Under the pieces are notes generated by a model. The model was not told the DNA's origin, ran no database searches, and was given only the letters and a program-made list of their open reading frames with translations. A stretch of 64,000 nt of DNA, from the NCBI GenBank assembly GCA_008921705.1, contig VFFE01009189.1, positions 412,717 through 476,716 of the forward strand. Reading direction: 5' to 3'. Shown here piece after piece: positions 13,266-26,853 of the stretch. Made by a program: the position numbers and the translations under genes. The DNA comes from Burhinus oedicnemus. Its lineage: Eukaryota; Chordata; Aves; Charadriiformes; Burhinidae. Each line of letters opens with the position of its first letter. Position 1 is the first letter of the stretch.

Positions 13266-16200
13266 CGCTCTTGGATGCAATAGGCTAAACAACAGAAACT
13301 CATCCAATGACAGAAATATTGTATGCTCATTAAAACACTGGCCAGGCTGCTTTATGATTACTATCCCAGGATTTTAAATTATGGCTGAGTTTGAGATGAG
13401 GCTTTCAGAACAAAAACTGTCGATGAATAGAGGAGGGAAGTGGAGATGAAGAGAGTGAAAGGGATTTAGACACATAGGAGAGACTTTTCTCCTAGAGCAG
13501 CCAGAATTAGTTTCACAAGTAGCCACTGTTTCTCAGCCAACGTTCATTCTTTCTGTCTGTTGGGGCATTATCTTAGATGAGCAAGAAATTATGGAAATGA
13601 ATGGGAGAAGTATAGCAGCATAAGCTACTTCACATTATTCACAGACTCTCACAGCAAATCAAAGGGGAAAATAGAAATGTGGCCTGTGCTACATCCTCTC
13701 AATGCAATTGGAATGATCACTGATCATGCCAGCTCTTATCCTTGACTGGGGTTTTTTTTGCTATTGTTAATTTTTAATTGGGTCTCCATTGCAGGTTAAG
13801 ACTGCAGCAAGCAAATCAGCTAGTCTGTATCTTTCAGCTAAATGTAAAACAGAGCATTCATAAAATGAAAGAAAAAAAAAGTAAGGAGATGAACAACAAT
13901 AAAAAAACCTTGCTTCAGGGCAGTGTGGTCTCCAGTCACAATCCCAGATAGTTATTCTTCCAGACAATAAGTAACACCCTGCAACCTCCTAGCATACAAT
14001 GCTGACTCACTCCAGGAGGCAGATCACCTTTATTTTCCCTTAATGGTGAATCAGACAGCTGTGCCAAAAGTGAAGTAAGAGCTTCTCATCTCAGGAATCC
14101 TGCAACTAGTGGGTATACACTTTCTCTTTGAACTGACCCCTTCTCCTCTCTCCCTCCACCTCTTTTTGGGAGAACAAGGTTACCATGGTGAGCACACTAG
14201 CTATCTTTTCCTAGCAGGAACTCACTAAATCAAATCAATCTGCTGCTGACATCTCTGTCCTCCCATTAATTCCCTGTTGTCTCCCCGTTATGGCATTTGT
14301 GATCCACAGAGGCAGAGATATTTTAGACACCTTGGTCACAACAGCCACAGGTTGGTGTCCCACATGGATGCAAACTGGGTGCCACTGGAAAAAAATGGCT
14401 GTGTGAAGAGGCCGAATGAAGCTGATGAGCCATTAGGGAGCTGGCAGGAGTCCAGAGGGCCAGTAAAATCGCTGGCCAGGGCAGACCTTCACGATCACTG
14501 CCAGAGACCAAGTCTGCAATGTAGACTGGGCTGGCAGTTTTGCACCACGTGTAGATCATGTCCAATTCAGACAAGTTCCAAAACTGATAGGCAGAAAAGT
14601 AGAAGACAGAGGCAGACGTGAGTTAATGCTCATGCTGAAGTCTGGGAAGCAGCAGCTTGTACATGGCTATACAAAATGCAGGACACTGAGTACTACTGTT
14701 AGCCGCCAACATACTCTGCCTCCCTGAAACATTAGCAAGGCTGTTTTACCTTTCTGATAAGTAAGTGCACTGACAATGTAAATGAAACATTATGGTGAAT
14801 ACGTGTGCTTTAAAACGGTGTTCCTGCAGCCACATGACTCCGTATCTAAAGGGTCACCTGTGTGTGTGGCTGTGTGAGCGCATCCACTAGGTACTCACAA
14901 GCTATTCTTTAGCATGGGCAGATCTGCTCTGCAAAATCTTTCCCGATCTGGCTCGCAGAAGACCACAAAATTCTTTTTCACTGAAACTTTCCTGACAATG
15001 TTCTACCTACAGCCTAAGGCAGGGAAAATTTCCATTTGAATAGTCTGTCAAAGTTGTAAACAACTGACAACACGGCCTTATCGTGGAAAATGCCATACAA
15101 CCTTATCTACAAGGCACTGGCTACTACAATTTAAATATTAAATGTTTAAAAGAAAGTAATTTATTTGTTATGCAAGATTTCTAGGCAGTTGTTTTCCATC
15201 TCTGCACAGCACTGGATGGCCTCCTTTACGCTTAACACAGTGTAAGTGGCAATGATGTCATTCACTGCTGCAGAGGAAATAAAAAGCTCTGAGCTTAGAT
15301 CTTGGCAGGAAAAAACAGTTTTGCACTTAATCTCTGAACAAGTGTTTAAATAAAGTTTGTTTTGCTTGATTGCTACTCAGGATCTGACAGGAGGTGGGTA
15401 ACTTTCCCCAGGCACCCAGTCTCCGGATAGATGAAAAGTCAAGGCAGAGCAGAGGGACTGAAAGCACCAGGGTGCTCTCAGCCCCATAACCGGATTAGCA
15501 GCCAAACCTCTGTCTGTCACCCTCACCTCCTCTCCGGCACCTGTGCCTTTCCCAGGACATATTAAAAGAGGTGAACATCTCTGTGGCAGTGGCTCCTCAA
15601 TTTTTGCATGATGTTCATTTAGAGGTTTCTTAAAAGACCTCAAACTGCTGTGACTTTGGTCCTTCTGATCAGCCCCCTCCTCTGACCCTCAGCTCCACTG
15701 GTGGTGCCCCAAAACACTCACTCCTTTGGAAAACTCAGGCCAGAAACCCTAGTTTGTAACAGGCAAAGCTGGTGACAGAGCTGAAGGTCACTGCTGTAGT
15801 ACAAAAGGACAAGCCAGGCTAGTCTGTGTAACTGGCCACAAGATGCCTAAGTTCTGAAACTAAAACATCACCTCACGGGTGTGTGGCTGTGGCTGTGTTA
15901 CTTCACGCCTGAGACAGTGACAGCACTAAGCTTACGTAAAAAATGGTTATGTAAAAGACATCCCTGGAGGCAATCTGGGAACCACAATATGCAGAAGTAA
16001 TTTGCGTGCCTGTAGCACAGCTAAAGGCAAACACAAAGCAGCAGGAAACACTGATTTCTTCTTTAGGGTTGTTTTTTTTTCCTGGAAAGTGACACCGCTA
16101 ACAAAGACCCATAATGTAATTAATCTTAAATTTGGAGAATGCCAACGTTGAAAGAAGACTGCATGTCACTGTGATCACAATTCAGCTTTATTTTATGTTC

Positions 16201-17346
16201 TAACACTGTTAGGCTATGTGATGAAAGCTCATCTGCCCACCCGTGAGGGAGCGCAGAGAGACAACAGCAGATAGCGAGGGTCCTGATTCATACTCTGCCT
16301 GGCCCCTCCCAGGCCCATCACAGGAGCCATCAGGAGGGATGAAACCCACCCCTGTGATTCAACTGGAAAGGCTTTCTGGAGGAGCTTTCAAACAGAGGGG
16401 TGTTGCTGCCTATGAGCATCTGGGACTCTTTATGGGATGCAAGGGAAGCACGTTTTGGTATTGTACAAGACTCATGGTGAGATGTTTAGGGGAGGAACCA
16501 AAGGCATGGAAAGGGTGGGATCTAGGTGGTTTTGGGAGGAACAAGCATGGGAAAACAGGGGGATAAGGGGACAAAAGGGGCCAGGTCATGGTAAACAGGC
16601 TGCTGATCAGTCTGCTGGTGTGACCATGCCCTGCACCTGGTCAGTGCAGTCTGCCCAGTCTTCTCATTAAACTCCATTTCTAACTCTTTTCCTGGGTGAG
16701 GAGTGTGCACGTCTGTACAGATCACTTGTGTATGTACATGCATCTGTATGCGCGCCTGCTGGGAATGCATGCCCAGCCTTGCTGCTGCCTGGACCTGGGA
16801 CATGGAGCTGCCACAGCCTCACCTCAGTGGGGCTACCAGATTTGTCCATTTTCTAGCAAATACAATACATTTTCTTCAGAAGTATGAAACATGGACAGCA
16901 TAGGGCAGAACAGTACTAATTCATTACAAAAACCAAGCTTCTTTGTATCACAGACAACAAAAAAACATTCAATCTACTTGAAGTCCCACGAGGCCATGGG
17001 TATCGTAACTGCTCCTCACCTCAGGTACAGATAAATGCAATGTACATATCCTTAAGCTGAGATGATTAAGGCAAAAGATGAACATGCTCATCCTTTTTTC
17101 TTCTTAGAAAAAGTTTTCTGTTCAAAACCTGACACAGTACGTGCTTGAGAAAGGGAGACTTTTAAACAATTTGGGCAATTAAGAGGATCTTGTCACATAG
17201 AGAAATACTTTTAAAACAAGTTGTTTAGTGGAAAACACAACACTATCACTTTTGAAATGGTATGTTCAATTTTTCTGGTCTATTGTAAGGCTGTCTGCGC
17301 AGATGTTTTTAGTAACATCAGGTGTCTCAGAGTATACAAGATGCTA

Positions 17347-17367
17347 TTTTTCTTTTTTTTTTTTTTT
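17347..17367. repeat. Poly(T) tract
   Basis: This is an almost uninterrupted T run of about 21 bases with one C. No flanking retroelement could be identified. Confidence 0.85.
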
Positions 17368-20152
17368 GGCTGCAAAATGCTTTCTTGGAAGACATCAGGG
17401 ACACAAAGCACATGTTGTGTTTCAGACTGGGGTGTCATAACTCAGGGATGCTGACTGCAACTAGAAGGCAATAAACCTGAAGTGAAATAAAGAGTAACGG
17501 AGTTTTCCTTTGGAGATGCTCAGCTGATAAACAGAGTCTGTAATGATTATATGCACCTCAGGTTAGGTTGCAATGAAGAAAGAACCTTTGGATCATGTGG
17601 GGATAACAGTGATTTTTAGGGGACTAAAATTTAAGGAAACATGGCATCAAACAGGTCACTCAGCACATCATCTCGTTACAGTATATCCAGGGTAATAGCC
17701 CAGGTGCCTGTAACTCAAGTCACCTTTGCCAATTTCCTTACCGTCTGCTCGCTAACTTGTCTTCACTTCCTTGTGTTTGTCTAGAGCCCTGAGATGTGGC
17801 TGTTTGGGTTGGAGGAAGATGAAGGTGGCTTGGCAACAGGTTACCCAGCACACAGGTGGACCCTGGCCTATAGCCTCCATGGCTAGAGCATGCAGAGGCT
17901 ACTTACTATTGCTTAGGGCTAGCCTCTGGAGAAACAGGTCAAGGAGATACTGATTGGGGTGGCAAATCCATGGAAAGGAAAACCCGTTGCAGCATTGGAG
18001 CTGCAGCATCCTTTGCTTTCCTGTTCCTCTCTGCCACACTCCCTGGAGACCTGCTCCAGAGCACAGCTGCTCTGACCCATAGGGATTGTCTTCTATTTTC
18101 CAGACAAAGTTCATGCTCTCTTCCTCCCTCTCACTGGTGCTTGTCCCTTTTCGTGTCTTAGGAGATGGTCCAAAGTCCAGCAGTCTTCATATCAGCTACA
18201 GCGGGCCCTTCCAGCTGGCCCTTTTTGTTCTTTCCAGTTTGTGGGTGTCTTCCCATTTGGCTTTGCCCTCTCATTCCACATCCTAAATGGGAGCTGAGGC
18301 TGTCTGGTACTTCATGGGTATATTTAGCCGTGTATCCCGAGTCACCAGGTAGTGCCAGCCTAGCTCATGACTCTATCTTTGGCAAAACACTCACTATGCA
18401 CATGGTGACAACCAAGCAAAACAGCCTTTAATCATCTGTGTTGCACTGTGCACAGGTGCCTCTGCATGACCCTTTCAGGGTTGCTGAGACTATCCTTCAT
18501 CCCTGGGTGAGAGAGGGCCCTGGGGCTATCCCCCACCTGAAGAAGGGGAGGTGCTGCCCAGCTGGCTGCTCTTCCCTGGCAGACAAACCCAGACATCTGG
18601 CAGATCTCCCCTAGCCACTTTCCTGACTAGGGAAGGGCTACTGTTCTCCTTTCCTCCCATTTTTAATGACTCTTAGTCATTTGGCCTTTGCTAAATATGG
18701 GCCAGGTGTAGACAGGGTCCCTCCTTCAATAGGCTTTGTGATATTTTGGACTCTTTTCCCTCCCTGGCTGCCTGTAAACAATCAATGACTGCTGGAAAGG
18801 ATCTCCTCCACCTCTGGTTTTTGTCTCACAAGATTTTCTGCTCTGACGTTGTGACAAACACATGCTACCATCGCACTCAGCAGTGTGGATTATCCTCTCT
18901 GTGCCTTCTTGTGGCAGTGGATACCTAAGCTGTTTCACCAGTGTGCTCAGCAAAGGACAAAATGTTGAATCTGCTTTTTTTCTACACCAGTATAATTTCA
19001 ATGAAATTTGCCTTTGCCTGAACGTGAGGTATCCACCTTCTTACAAAAAGCATTAGTAACTAAACTGTGTCTCTGGTTCCTCACCTTTCCTGGCTCTGTA
19101 AGTTCTTTCTCTGTTCTTTACAGTTTGGACTGTTATTGAGATTATCTGCCTCATGAAAAGAGTGTCCTATAGACATTGATCCACAGGTGCTTTCTGATTG
19201 GGTCACTAATGACAAAACAGCAGATATACTTTCTGGTCTGTTTTTTTCCATTGTATTCTGGCTATTGCTTAGATCTGCATGAAGAAGCTCTTGGGCACAG
19301 TATCTTCCTCATCTGAAGATATGCGCTTGTCTTTCAGGGCTATTTGCTACTCTGTGCTTTGGACAGCCTAGAATAGTACTCAGTTGACTGTTAGCAGCCA
19401 TGTCTTTCATTCAGAGAAAAGCTTTGATGCTTTCCTTAGCATCTTAAAACAGAGGAAGATTTTTTTTTAACCTATTAATGGACATGAAATCTTTTTTGAT
19501 GATCCATTTTAAGCACCCCCTGCTAAATAAAATGGCAATGCTTTTGTTGATGGCAGGAGATTTCCATGTCAGACTACTGAATATTTAATTGTAGTTTTTG
19601 CAGTAACATAGGTGAGCAAGCAACAGAAACCTCTTCATAACTCATACACACTAATACACCTTAATTTTTAAATCAGTTAAGGCCTGTATTGGGAGGCAGT
19701 ATCTTTTGGCAGACTGACAGATTGAGTTGGAAGAAGATAGGTGAGCCTTTGAGCCCACCGATGTCTCCTCAGGCCTTTACAGTTTCAACAATTTATCTAA
19801 TCCCACAATGTTCTTATATTCCATAAGCACTACTTCTTGCTGGTGCTCTAGGGGTTTAACTTCACAGAGGTCAGTGTGGCTCCCTAAATCTGTGGTGGAT
19901 TTGGCTTGATGTATGTATGTACTGAATATATTAGTGAACATCTCTTAGTGAGATCGACTGAGCTGACTAACATGGCGTCAACTTACCTGTGGTCCCAACC
20001 CCACGGCTGCTGAGTTAGTATTTACAGGTATTCTGCTTGAACACAATATCATGTAAGTCTCTAAGCTTGCTAAACTTGTGGAATTTGCTCCTGCCTCCAA
20101 CATTGTCTGGACCACTTGCCACCTGTCCTAATTTATCTATGCTGCAACTGAA

Positions 20153-20172
20153 CCAAGAATATCCAAGAATAT
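20153..20172. repeat. Perfect tandem duplication, 2 x 10 bp
   Basis: CCAAGAATAT is repeated head to tail. Confidence 0.85.
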
Positions 20173-22575
20173 TTTTGAAGGCCTTACTGTTGCATCCCAT
20201 ATATCATTGCTTATAAGCCAAGCAGTTCTGCTGCTAATGCTTAACAAGCTGGGTACACTCAGTCAGAGGTTTGTGAATTACTGGCTTGTCTCACACGCAC
20301 CTTGTTTCTCTCCAGCCCACAGACAACTCTATCATCCTCTTTATTCAGAGGCATTTATTCAGAGTCAGGATCAGCCTACTGCCTGCAACATGGGTGCTAA
20401 TTAATAGCTTCCAAGATGCATGTAGGTATGAAAGTTCTCAGTTCAGTAATGCTAACAGCTTTGCTTCATTCTTTGAATGCAGTCTCTCGTCTTTCCCTCC
20501 ACTACTGCCAAGGGTCACAGCAGTTGGTAGAAACAGGACACCCTGGGAACCCATGCCCTATTTTCACTTTCTGGCCTCTTTCTGTGTGATGGAATGGGAG
20601 GAACTACAACTGCGGTGCCTTCAGGCACTGCCCTGGGTGAGTTTTGTGGACGTCTCACAGCCTAGAAATCCACCCTGGGGCAATCAGAAGGGTAAGGAGC
20701 CTCATCTACGCAAATGGCTTTCCCAGTGAGTCGAACATAACAAGCCTTAAAATCTAGCTGAGGCCCCTGGGGCTGGATCTCATCCAGGCTCAGCAATGTG
20801 ATTGTACATCACTGGCGTTTCTCCCTGGCTGACCTGGGCAGTGGGGATCTGCTGGGTCACCTCACCTTCTCTGGTACAGTTCCTCACTTTCCTGTGCAGT
20901 GCCTTCTACACCATCCCTCTGTGTTTTACACAGCTTGTGTTGGGTTGGAAATACAGACAGGCACAGCACTTAGGAAAATGCCTAATTGCCCTTAGTCAGC
21001 ATGTTGCAGCCGTGAAGTAACTCAAGCCATATTCTCCTGTTCTCGCAGCCTGATTTGTTCTCATTTCCTGATGCTTTCCCTAAACACTTCCATGCAGAAA
21101 CAGCTCTCAGCCCCGCTGGGATCCCTGCAGAAGGCTCCGTGTATCTGGCTGCTGGGGCCCAAGCAGCAAGGCAGTGCTCATAGACGAGGTGTCAGAGAAA
21201 GTCCTTGAATAACAAACAAAGCAAGCAAATAAGAATAAAACCAACCACAGCATATGGACCTTCCCTCCAGCCTGGGCTGCCTCTTACCCATCCAGCAGTG
21301 ACTGCACTCACCTCCTAATGTGTTTTTTTCTGGGCAGCTGCTCTGAAAGCCCCAAGCAAAAGATCTGCCTAGGAGAGGCAGCTTTGCCTAGCCACTCTGA
21401 CAAAAGCAGCTCCCATACTAAGCACACTCTTATTTGTAATGTTTCATCTCTGAGGAAGATGCTCGTGACTGATGTCCACTGACAACAAGAGAATTGAGAC
21501 AAGGGTTTTCCTCTTCCTTAACTAGCACTTACGTGGGCAGGAAGAGGAAAGCATGCATACACCTCGAAACCAAATTGATTACCTTTGCCTGTGTGGAGCT
21601 AAGCCACAGGACTGGAGACAGAAGTGGGCAGAGCTCTCAGGGAGGCACTGCCACTGGGCATGGGAAAGAAGTATAGCCAGGGACACTACAGGGAATAGGC
21701 AGTGCTGGCCATGCTGAGAGTCACACGAGGCCTGGGAACAGCCTGGCTCTTGGCTTCAATTACTGAGCAGCAGGACTGCACTTCAGAGACCACTTATCAC
21801 TGCAATAAATCTTGCTTCTCACTGAGCACATGTGGAAGCTGACAGTGAGAAGGCTCATGTAGGCAGGGGTTTGGCAGCACAGGCAGGCAGCAGTTTGCAC
21901 AGAGCTACACGCTATTGCCAGTAATGTGACAGAAGCAATACTCTATGACTAAAGCTGTTTCTTACATGTATTTTCTTGGGGGCCGGGGCGGGCAGTGAGG
22001 AAAAGGGCATTTGGATGAAGAAATCTCTTTTAAAGCAAAGTATGGAAAACAAAATTTAAAAGAAATCCACAGCCTCACAGCTGCTGTACAACCCCCTCAT
22101 GGCTTCTGCATCAGGCTGCTGGCAGAGTGAGCCTTTCCTTTAGGGTGAGAAGCAGATCCTGCCATGCTCCCGTTTTTACTGCTGCATTTGCTGCAGAAAG
22201 CGTGAGATGTCGGTGCCTTCTCACACCATATCTGCGCGCGGCTGCTGCACCCAGCAGTGAGTCAGCACCAGATGCTTGCACGCTCGGGAGTCTCAGCTTC
22301 ATCAACTGTAAATCCCGGCAGCTCCACTGGCTACAAGAGCTCCTCAGAGCAACACCAGCTGGAAACCTGCCCCTGTAAACCTCTGGGGATGAGCTGCCCA
22401 AGCAATTCTGCCTCAAGCTGGCCCTTGCACAAGGGTCTCATTCTTCCTGGTTCCCAAGCCCGTTTCCACTCCTCCCAAAGCATAAAGGAGTTTGGTGGAA
22501 GTGGGAGCCAAGGCCCTTTATTTAGACTGAGCATGCAGGGTTTGCTTCATCCCTAGTCTAAATAAAAGTCTTAGT

Positions 22576-22595
22576 GAGTGTAAATGAGTGTAAAT
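22576..22595. repeat. Perfect tandem duplication, 2 x 10 bp
   Basis: GAGTGTAAAT is repeated twice and followed by GAGAG. Confidence 0.85.
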
Positions 22596-23070
22596 GAGAG
22601 TCAGGAGTTCATCTGCCTGTGTGTAGGGGAGGCGGTAGGGCTGCAGGCTGCTTCTGTCCTCCTGGGAAGAAAACAGGCATTTGTAAAACCGGCACACACC
22701 TAGTTTGGAGACAGACTGAATATCCATTATGTATACACTAGCAGGAGCCTATTTTTAGCCACTAGGCAATGATAGGGTACCTGTCAGAGACGTGTTCAAA
22801 CCTTATCCTGTGCCTGTCATTTTCCTTCCCCCTCTCTTCAGGTCTTCATCATCCCTCCCCCAAACTTTCCCTTTCTTACGAAAACTGGGAAGTTGGTAAT
22901 GAGATTCCATCTCCACACACAGACAATGAATCATCCAAAGAGTTTTTCCCTCCTTCCTCTGTGACTTTTCACAACAAGCAAATCCACTGACGATTCTACA
23001 ATCACATAACAGCAACACCAATGTCATGTCATCCTGGGGGTGCTGCTAAAACTGATACCCAATTTTCTTC

Positions 23071-23141
<71 letters not shown>

Positions 23142-23143
23142 TC
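23071..23143. repeat. (CTTT)n microsatellite, about 18 perfect units
   Basis: This is a 73-bp uninterrupted CTTT repeat, with no variant unit inside the run; on the NRG1 RNA strand it reads GAAA. It creates a spurious Lys/Glu/Arg-rich open frame on the minus strand. Tetranucleotide runs of this length are normally polymorphic. Confidence 0.97.
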
Positions 23144-23792
23144 GCCAGAGAAGAAGCTTGTTAGCATTGCTGGACTGTACACTGAGATCAGCAGGGTTTG
23201 AAGCATAACCTGAGGAGAGCATCTTTCTGTGCTATGTGCCATGTGATACTTAGCAATATGAAAACCTGAAACATTGACACAATTCATTTCCATAATGATT
23301 TTGCAACTGCAGGTGCCTCACTTAGGATACTAAGTCAAAATGAGATCATGGAACAAGAAGGGTTAACATAGCTCTCACATGCACTGCTAGAGCCAGGGAT
23401 GATAGAAGCAGCACACAGTCTGGTAAGTGAGGGGGCTCTGGTAAGGCCTTAGCAGCACCCAGTGCTCAAAGTGTTGACATACAGGCACAGGCACAACGTG
23501 TTTTTATTCTGCTTTGTTTTATGGCATGTCATATCCAAAGACTGACCTCAAATGGTCTAAGGTGCCGGAAAGCAATTAAAAGATTGGCAAACCAATGCAA
23601 AAAATGGATAGTGTTGCACTTCCAAACAAAATCAGGGGAACTCAAGCATTCCAGACAACTGCAGAAAATAGGACTTGACATGGCTACTGCCCAGAAACGT
23701 TCAGCTACACAGAGCTATTATTTTAACAGTCTTATTCATAGCCTTTAAATCACAACTACTTTTTCATTCCAAACTCTCTAAAACTAACATCT

Positions 23793-23846
23793 AAGAGAAT
23801 TCCCTTATTTCCCCTCACTTAAGAATTCCCTTATTTCTCCTCATAT
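23793..23846. repeat. Imperfect tandem duplication, 28 + 26 bp
   Basis: AAGAGAATTCCCTTATTTCC and its continuation is followed directly by AAGAATTCCCTTATTTCTCC. The second unit lacks two bases (GA) and has one substitution, so the duplication looks recent. No gene is affected. Confidence 0.85.
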
Positions 23847-26784
23847 CCAGATAGAGTCAGTAGGACTACTTCTACCATGACTCCATTGGAACAAAGGTAT
23901 TTTGTCACTGATCTATATAGTTACTGAAAATTAGCACTGTACCCTCAAAAGCGTAGCTCAACTGTGCCTCCAGCAGATTGGCAGTAAAGAACAGCCAGGG
24001 GCAGTAACTTCCCACCTGATCCAGCTCTGTCTTCAAAATATATGAGACTGCACCCTCCCTGTGACTTAGGAATAGCCAGACCCCAGCAGGCAAAAGTTCT
24101 TCTTGCTATATGATGGAGAACTGAAATTATGCAACAGCTGGGAGTCTCCCCAGTCATTTATCTCTGAATTTCAATGAATACTTGATCATGCTCTTCTCAA
24201 GCCAATTTACAATCATTTTGTATCCGTACTAACACTCTGAAAACTTGTGGACAGGGCAGCGGTTTTCCAAGGCTGATTCAGATGTTGTGTCGCCTAAAAA
24301 GCTGCCAATAATCATCCTATTCTTGGCCTGCAAGAAACATGCAAGAGCTCCAGTGACGGAGTAGTCTTTCAGGGAGCACATGCAGCACTTTCCTGCACTC
24401 AGTAAGTGATCAGAGGTACGTAATGGCTGAAGGGGAATGCAAAATGAGGATGTTAAAACAGTCTCTGTAGCCCATGGGCAGAGGAAGGTTACACCACAAT
24501 GCTCAAAGCATTCAAACGAGATTGCTGCACTCCACCACCTCCTGAGAGGCCAGCTTCTCCACTTCTGCTGCATGGTGAGCTCGCAGAAACTGATGTGCTA
24601 ACTGAGACGTGGCTTAGAAATTACAGCCTGGAGATGCTACTGACTAAAAGCAAGCTGGCCATGGTGGCGGTGTGCTGCCTGCCTATTTGCTTGCTCTGCT
24701 GTAGGCTGTGCGGAAATGGAAATTTTCTGTCATCTTATTTTGCAGATCTCACAATAGGAGTTGTGTGCACTCAGAGGGCACCACCTGCCGCCCTCCCCCC
24801 TCCTGCTTCAGACAGCTGTCACTGCAAATGTCCATGTGGCATTCCTCATGTCTGGGGTAGGTATTTCTGCCATGGATCAGTTTTCATCCAAAACTCCAAC
24901 ACCCTAAAACCAAAGATAACCCCAAAAGCAGTGCTGTAGAAGCAGCAGGTTTGTACACCAGGTAGATGACATCAGACAGCTGATGGGGTGTTACAAAGGC
25001 TATTTCGCTCATGACTAAGCTGTTTTTGACTTGCTGGGTCTTTTAATATTCATGCAACTTTTCTTCCTTCCCATTGTACAGTGAATCACTATTTTTCAAA
25101 GCACAGTGCCACAGACTCTGCACATGGGAGGGGAGTGCAAGAAAATCTGTGTTGGTCTGTGTGGCATTACAGTTTGTTTGTTTGCTTATTTAATGAGAGC
25201 TTTGTTGTTTGCCTTTCCTCCTTGATTTCTAGGAAAGAAGCCTGTGCCAGCTGCGGTGAAGAATACTAACCCCTTCCTAAAACAAGCTCTTTGCAGCAAA
25301 GGCTCTGAGGCTCTCCATGACAGATCTGCTGGGCAGCAGGGATCAGGAACAGCACCTGGCAGAGCAATCTAAAGCCTTGAAACACACTGTTCAGGCTCAA
25401 CTCTGCACCCCTAAGCTAACAGAGGCAGGGTGGGATGACATTGCACCTCTGGTTTGGTGCTTAGCCCTGTCACTGCAATGTTTCTTTAGGGATGTGGAGC
25501 CACCCACCATGGCACCCCCTCTTCTCCTGCTCCACTGCCCACAAATGGCCCCTGCTGCGTGCACCTTCACAGGGGTAGGCACTTATGTGTGGAAGGAAAA
25601 ATGAAGAATGGAGAGATATGGTGAGGAACAAACTCCTGTGCAAGTGTTCATATGCTGGTACCCAGAACAGTTTTGAGGCAGATGTACCCAGCACAGAGCT
25701 GGGTGATGCGCTTAACTAATGGTGATACTATGCCCAGGGTTAGCAGCTTGAAAAACTCAAGAGGAAGAAACTACCAGCTCAGCACTGTGCTGAAGCAATG
25801 AAACAGGACCTGATTCCTTCTGAATGACTGCGTTAGCTCACTCACACCGTTGTCCTAGCCTTGTAATGGAAAGAAAAGCACTGCAGAAGAGTTCAAGAGC
25901 AGTTCCTGACAGACTGCATGCTAGAGACAGAGCAGGCTGCTTATTTCTAAAACAATCTCCTTTGCTGCATGGTTTTGGTCCAGGACATTTCCCAAGTATT
26001 CACATCACCTCCTGAGACCACACACACGCATCCTTGCTTCTGGGCCCTGTTTCCATCCACTGCCAGGAAACATTACACAGAGTTGTCTGCATAAAACCAC
26101 AAGCCTTGAGATGAGGTGCAAAAGAAGATGAAAAATATATATCTATATTGCTTTGCTTGAATGAGATGACCAGGAATGAAGCTTAAAAACTAAAGAAACA
26201 AAACTCAAACCATGGAGAACAAGGAAACTGGGATCCCATCCGTTCCAGTGTGGGGTCAGGCAGATGTACTGGGGAGGCATGAGCAGGAGGAGAGGGTGCC
26301 AGATCTCTGCTGCTGCCACAGCTACAAAGTAAGCTGCTCCCTCCTTCTGCCACACTTCCCTTTTTCAGAATAAGAGCTGTTAAGAACTACTCTGCTTGTT
26401 ACGCCTTCCTCTCAAATCCTGCTACTGCTTCACATACCACTTTCGCTCTATCTGTGGCTATCCTTATTTACCCCTGTAAATCTCTGGAGCAACTTAGTTT
26501 CATGCACTTTTCTCTGGGTGCCTTCCACCCTGGCTTGGGAAGTCAGTTCCCATGCATTTGCCCCTCAGCTTTTGTTCATCCCTTGCTCACTTCTGACTGT
26601 GTGTAGAGCTTGCTCCACCTGAGCTTCAGTTTTGGCTTGAAGGCCTTGTGTGGGGAAGGAGGATCAGCCTCATCATCAGGAAAAGCAAGACACCAACAAG
26701 TCACAGGCCTGAGGGAGAGGGAGATGCAACTGGGCACATCCACCCAGCTGTCAACGTCATCTGCTCAGCTGGAAAATCCCAGAG

Positions 26785-26853
26785 GATAGAATCATAAAAT
26801 CATAGAATAGTTTAGGTTGGAAGAGACCTTAAAGATCATCTAGTTCCAACCCC
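26785..26853 (-). mobile_element. CR1 LINE 3'-end fragment
   Basis: ATAGAATCATAAAATCATAG is followed by TTTAGGTTGGAAGAGACCTT, AAAGATCATCTAG and TTCCAACCCC. This is the reverse complement of the avian CR1 3' end, including the terminal ATTCTATGATT octamer repeats. The 3' end is on the left, and the copy is 5'-truncated after about 70 bp, as is typical for CR1. It has no coding capacity. Confidence 0.9.

Larger units (their letters stand above)
6451..23070. other. Intronic block, no gene seen
   Basis: About 16.6 kb of mostly unique sequence. Apart from the short duplications, the CA-rich tract (13217-13265) and the poly(T) at 17347, I see no RNA gene, coding exon or recognisable transposon. 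The longest open frame (20286-20729, plus) has no domain signature. Confidence 0.65.

Noticed and set aside
20286..20729. 147-codon plus-strand frame
   Set aside because: No domain or family signature, and composition like surrounding intron.
23024..23293. Lys/Glu/Arg repeat protein on the minus strand
   Set aside because: It is translation of the (CTTT)n microsatellite, not a protein.
24499..24939. 146-codon plus-strand frame with Cys-rich and hydrophobic stretches
   Set aside because: The Cys/Leu run looks membrane-like but resembles no family I know, and no exon boundaries support it.
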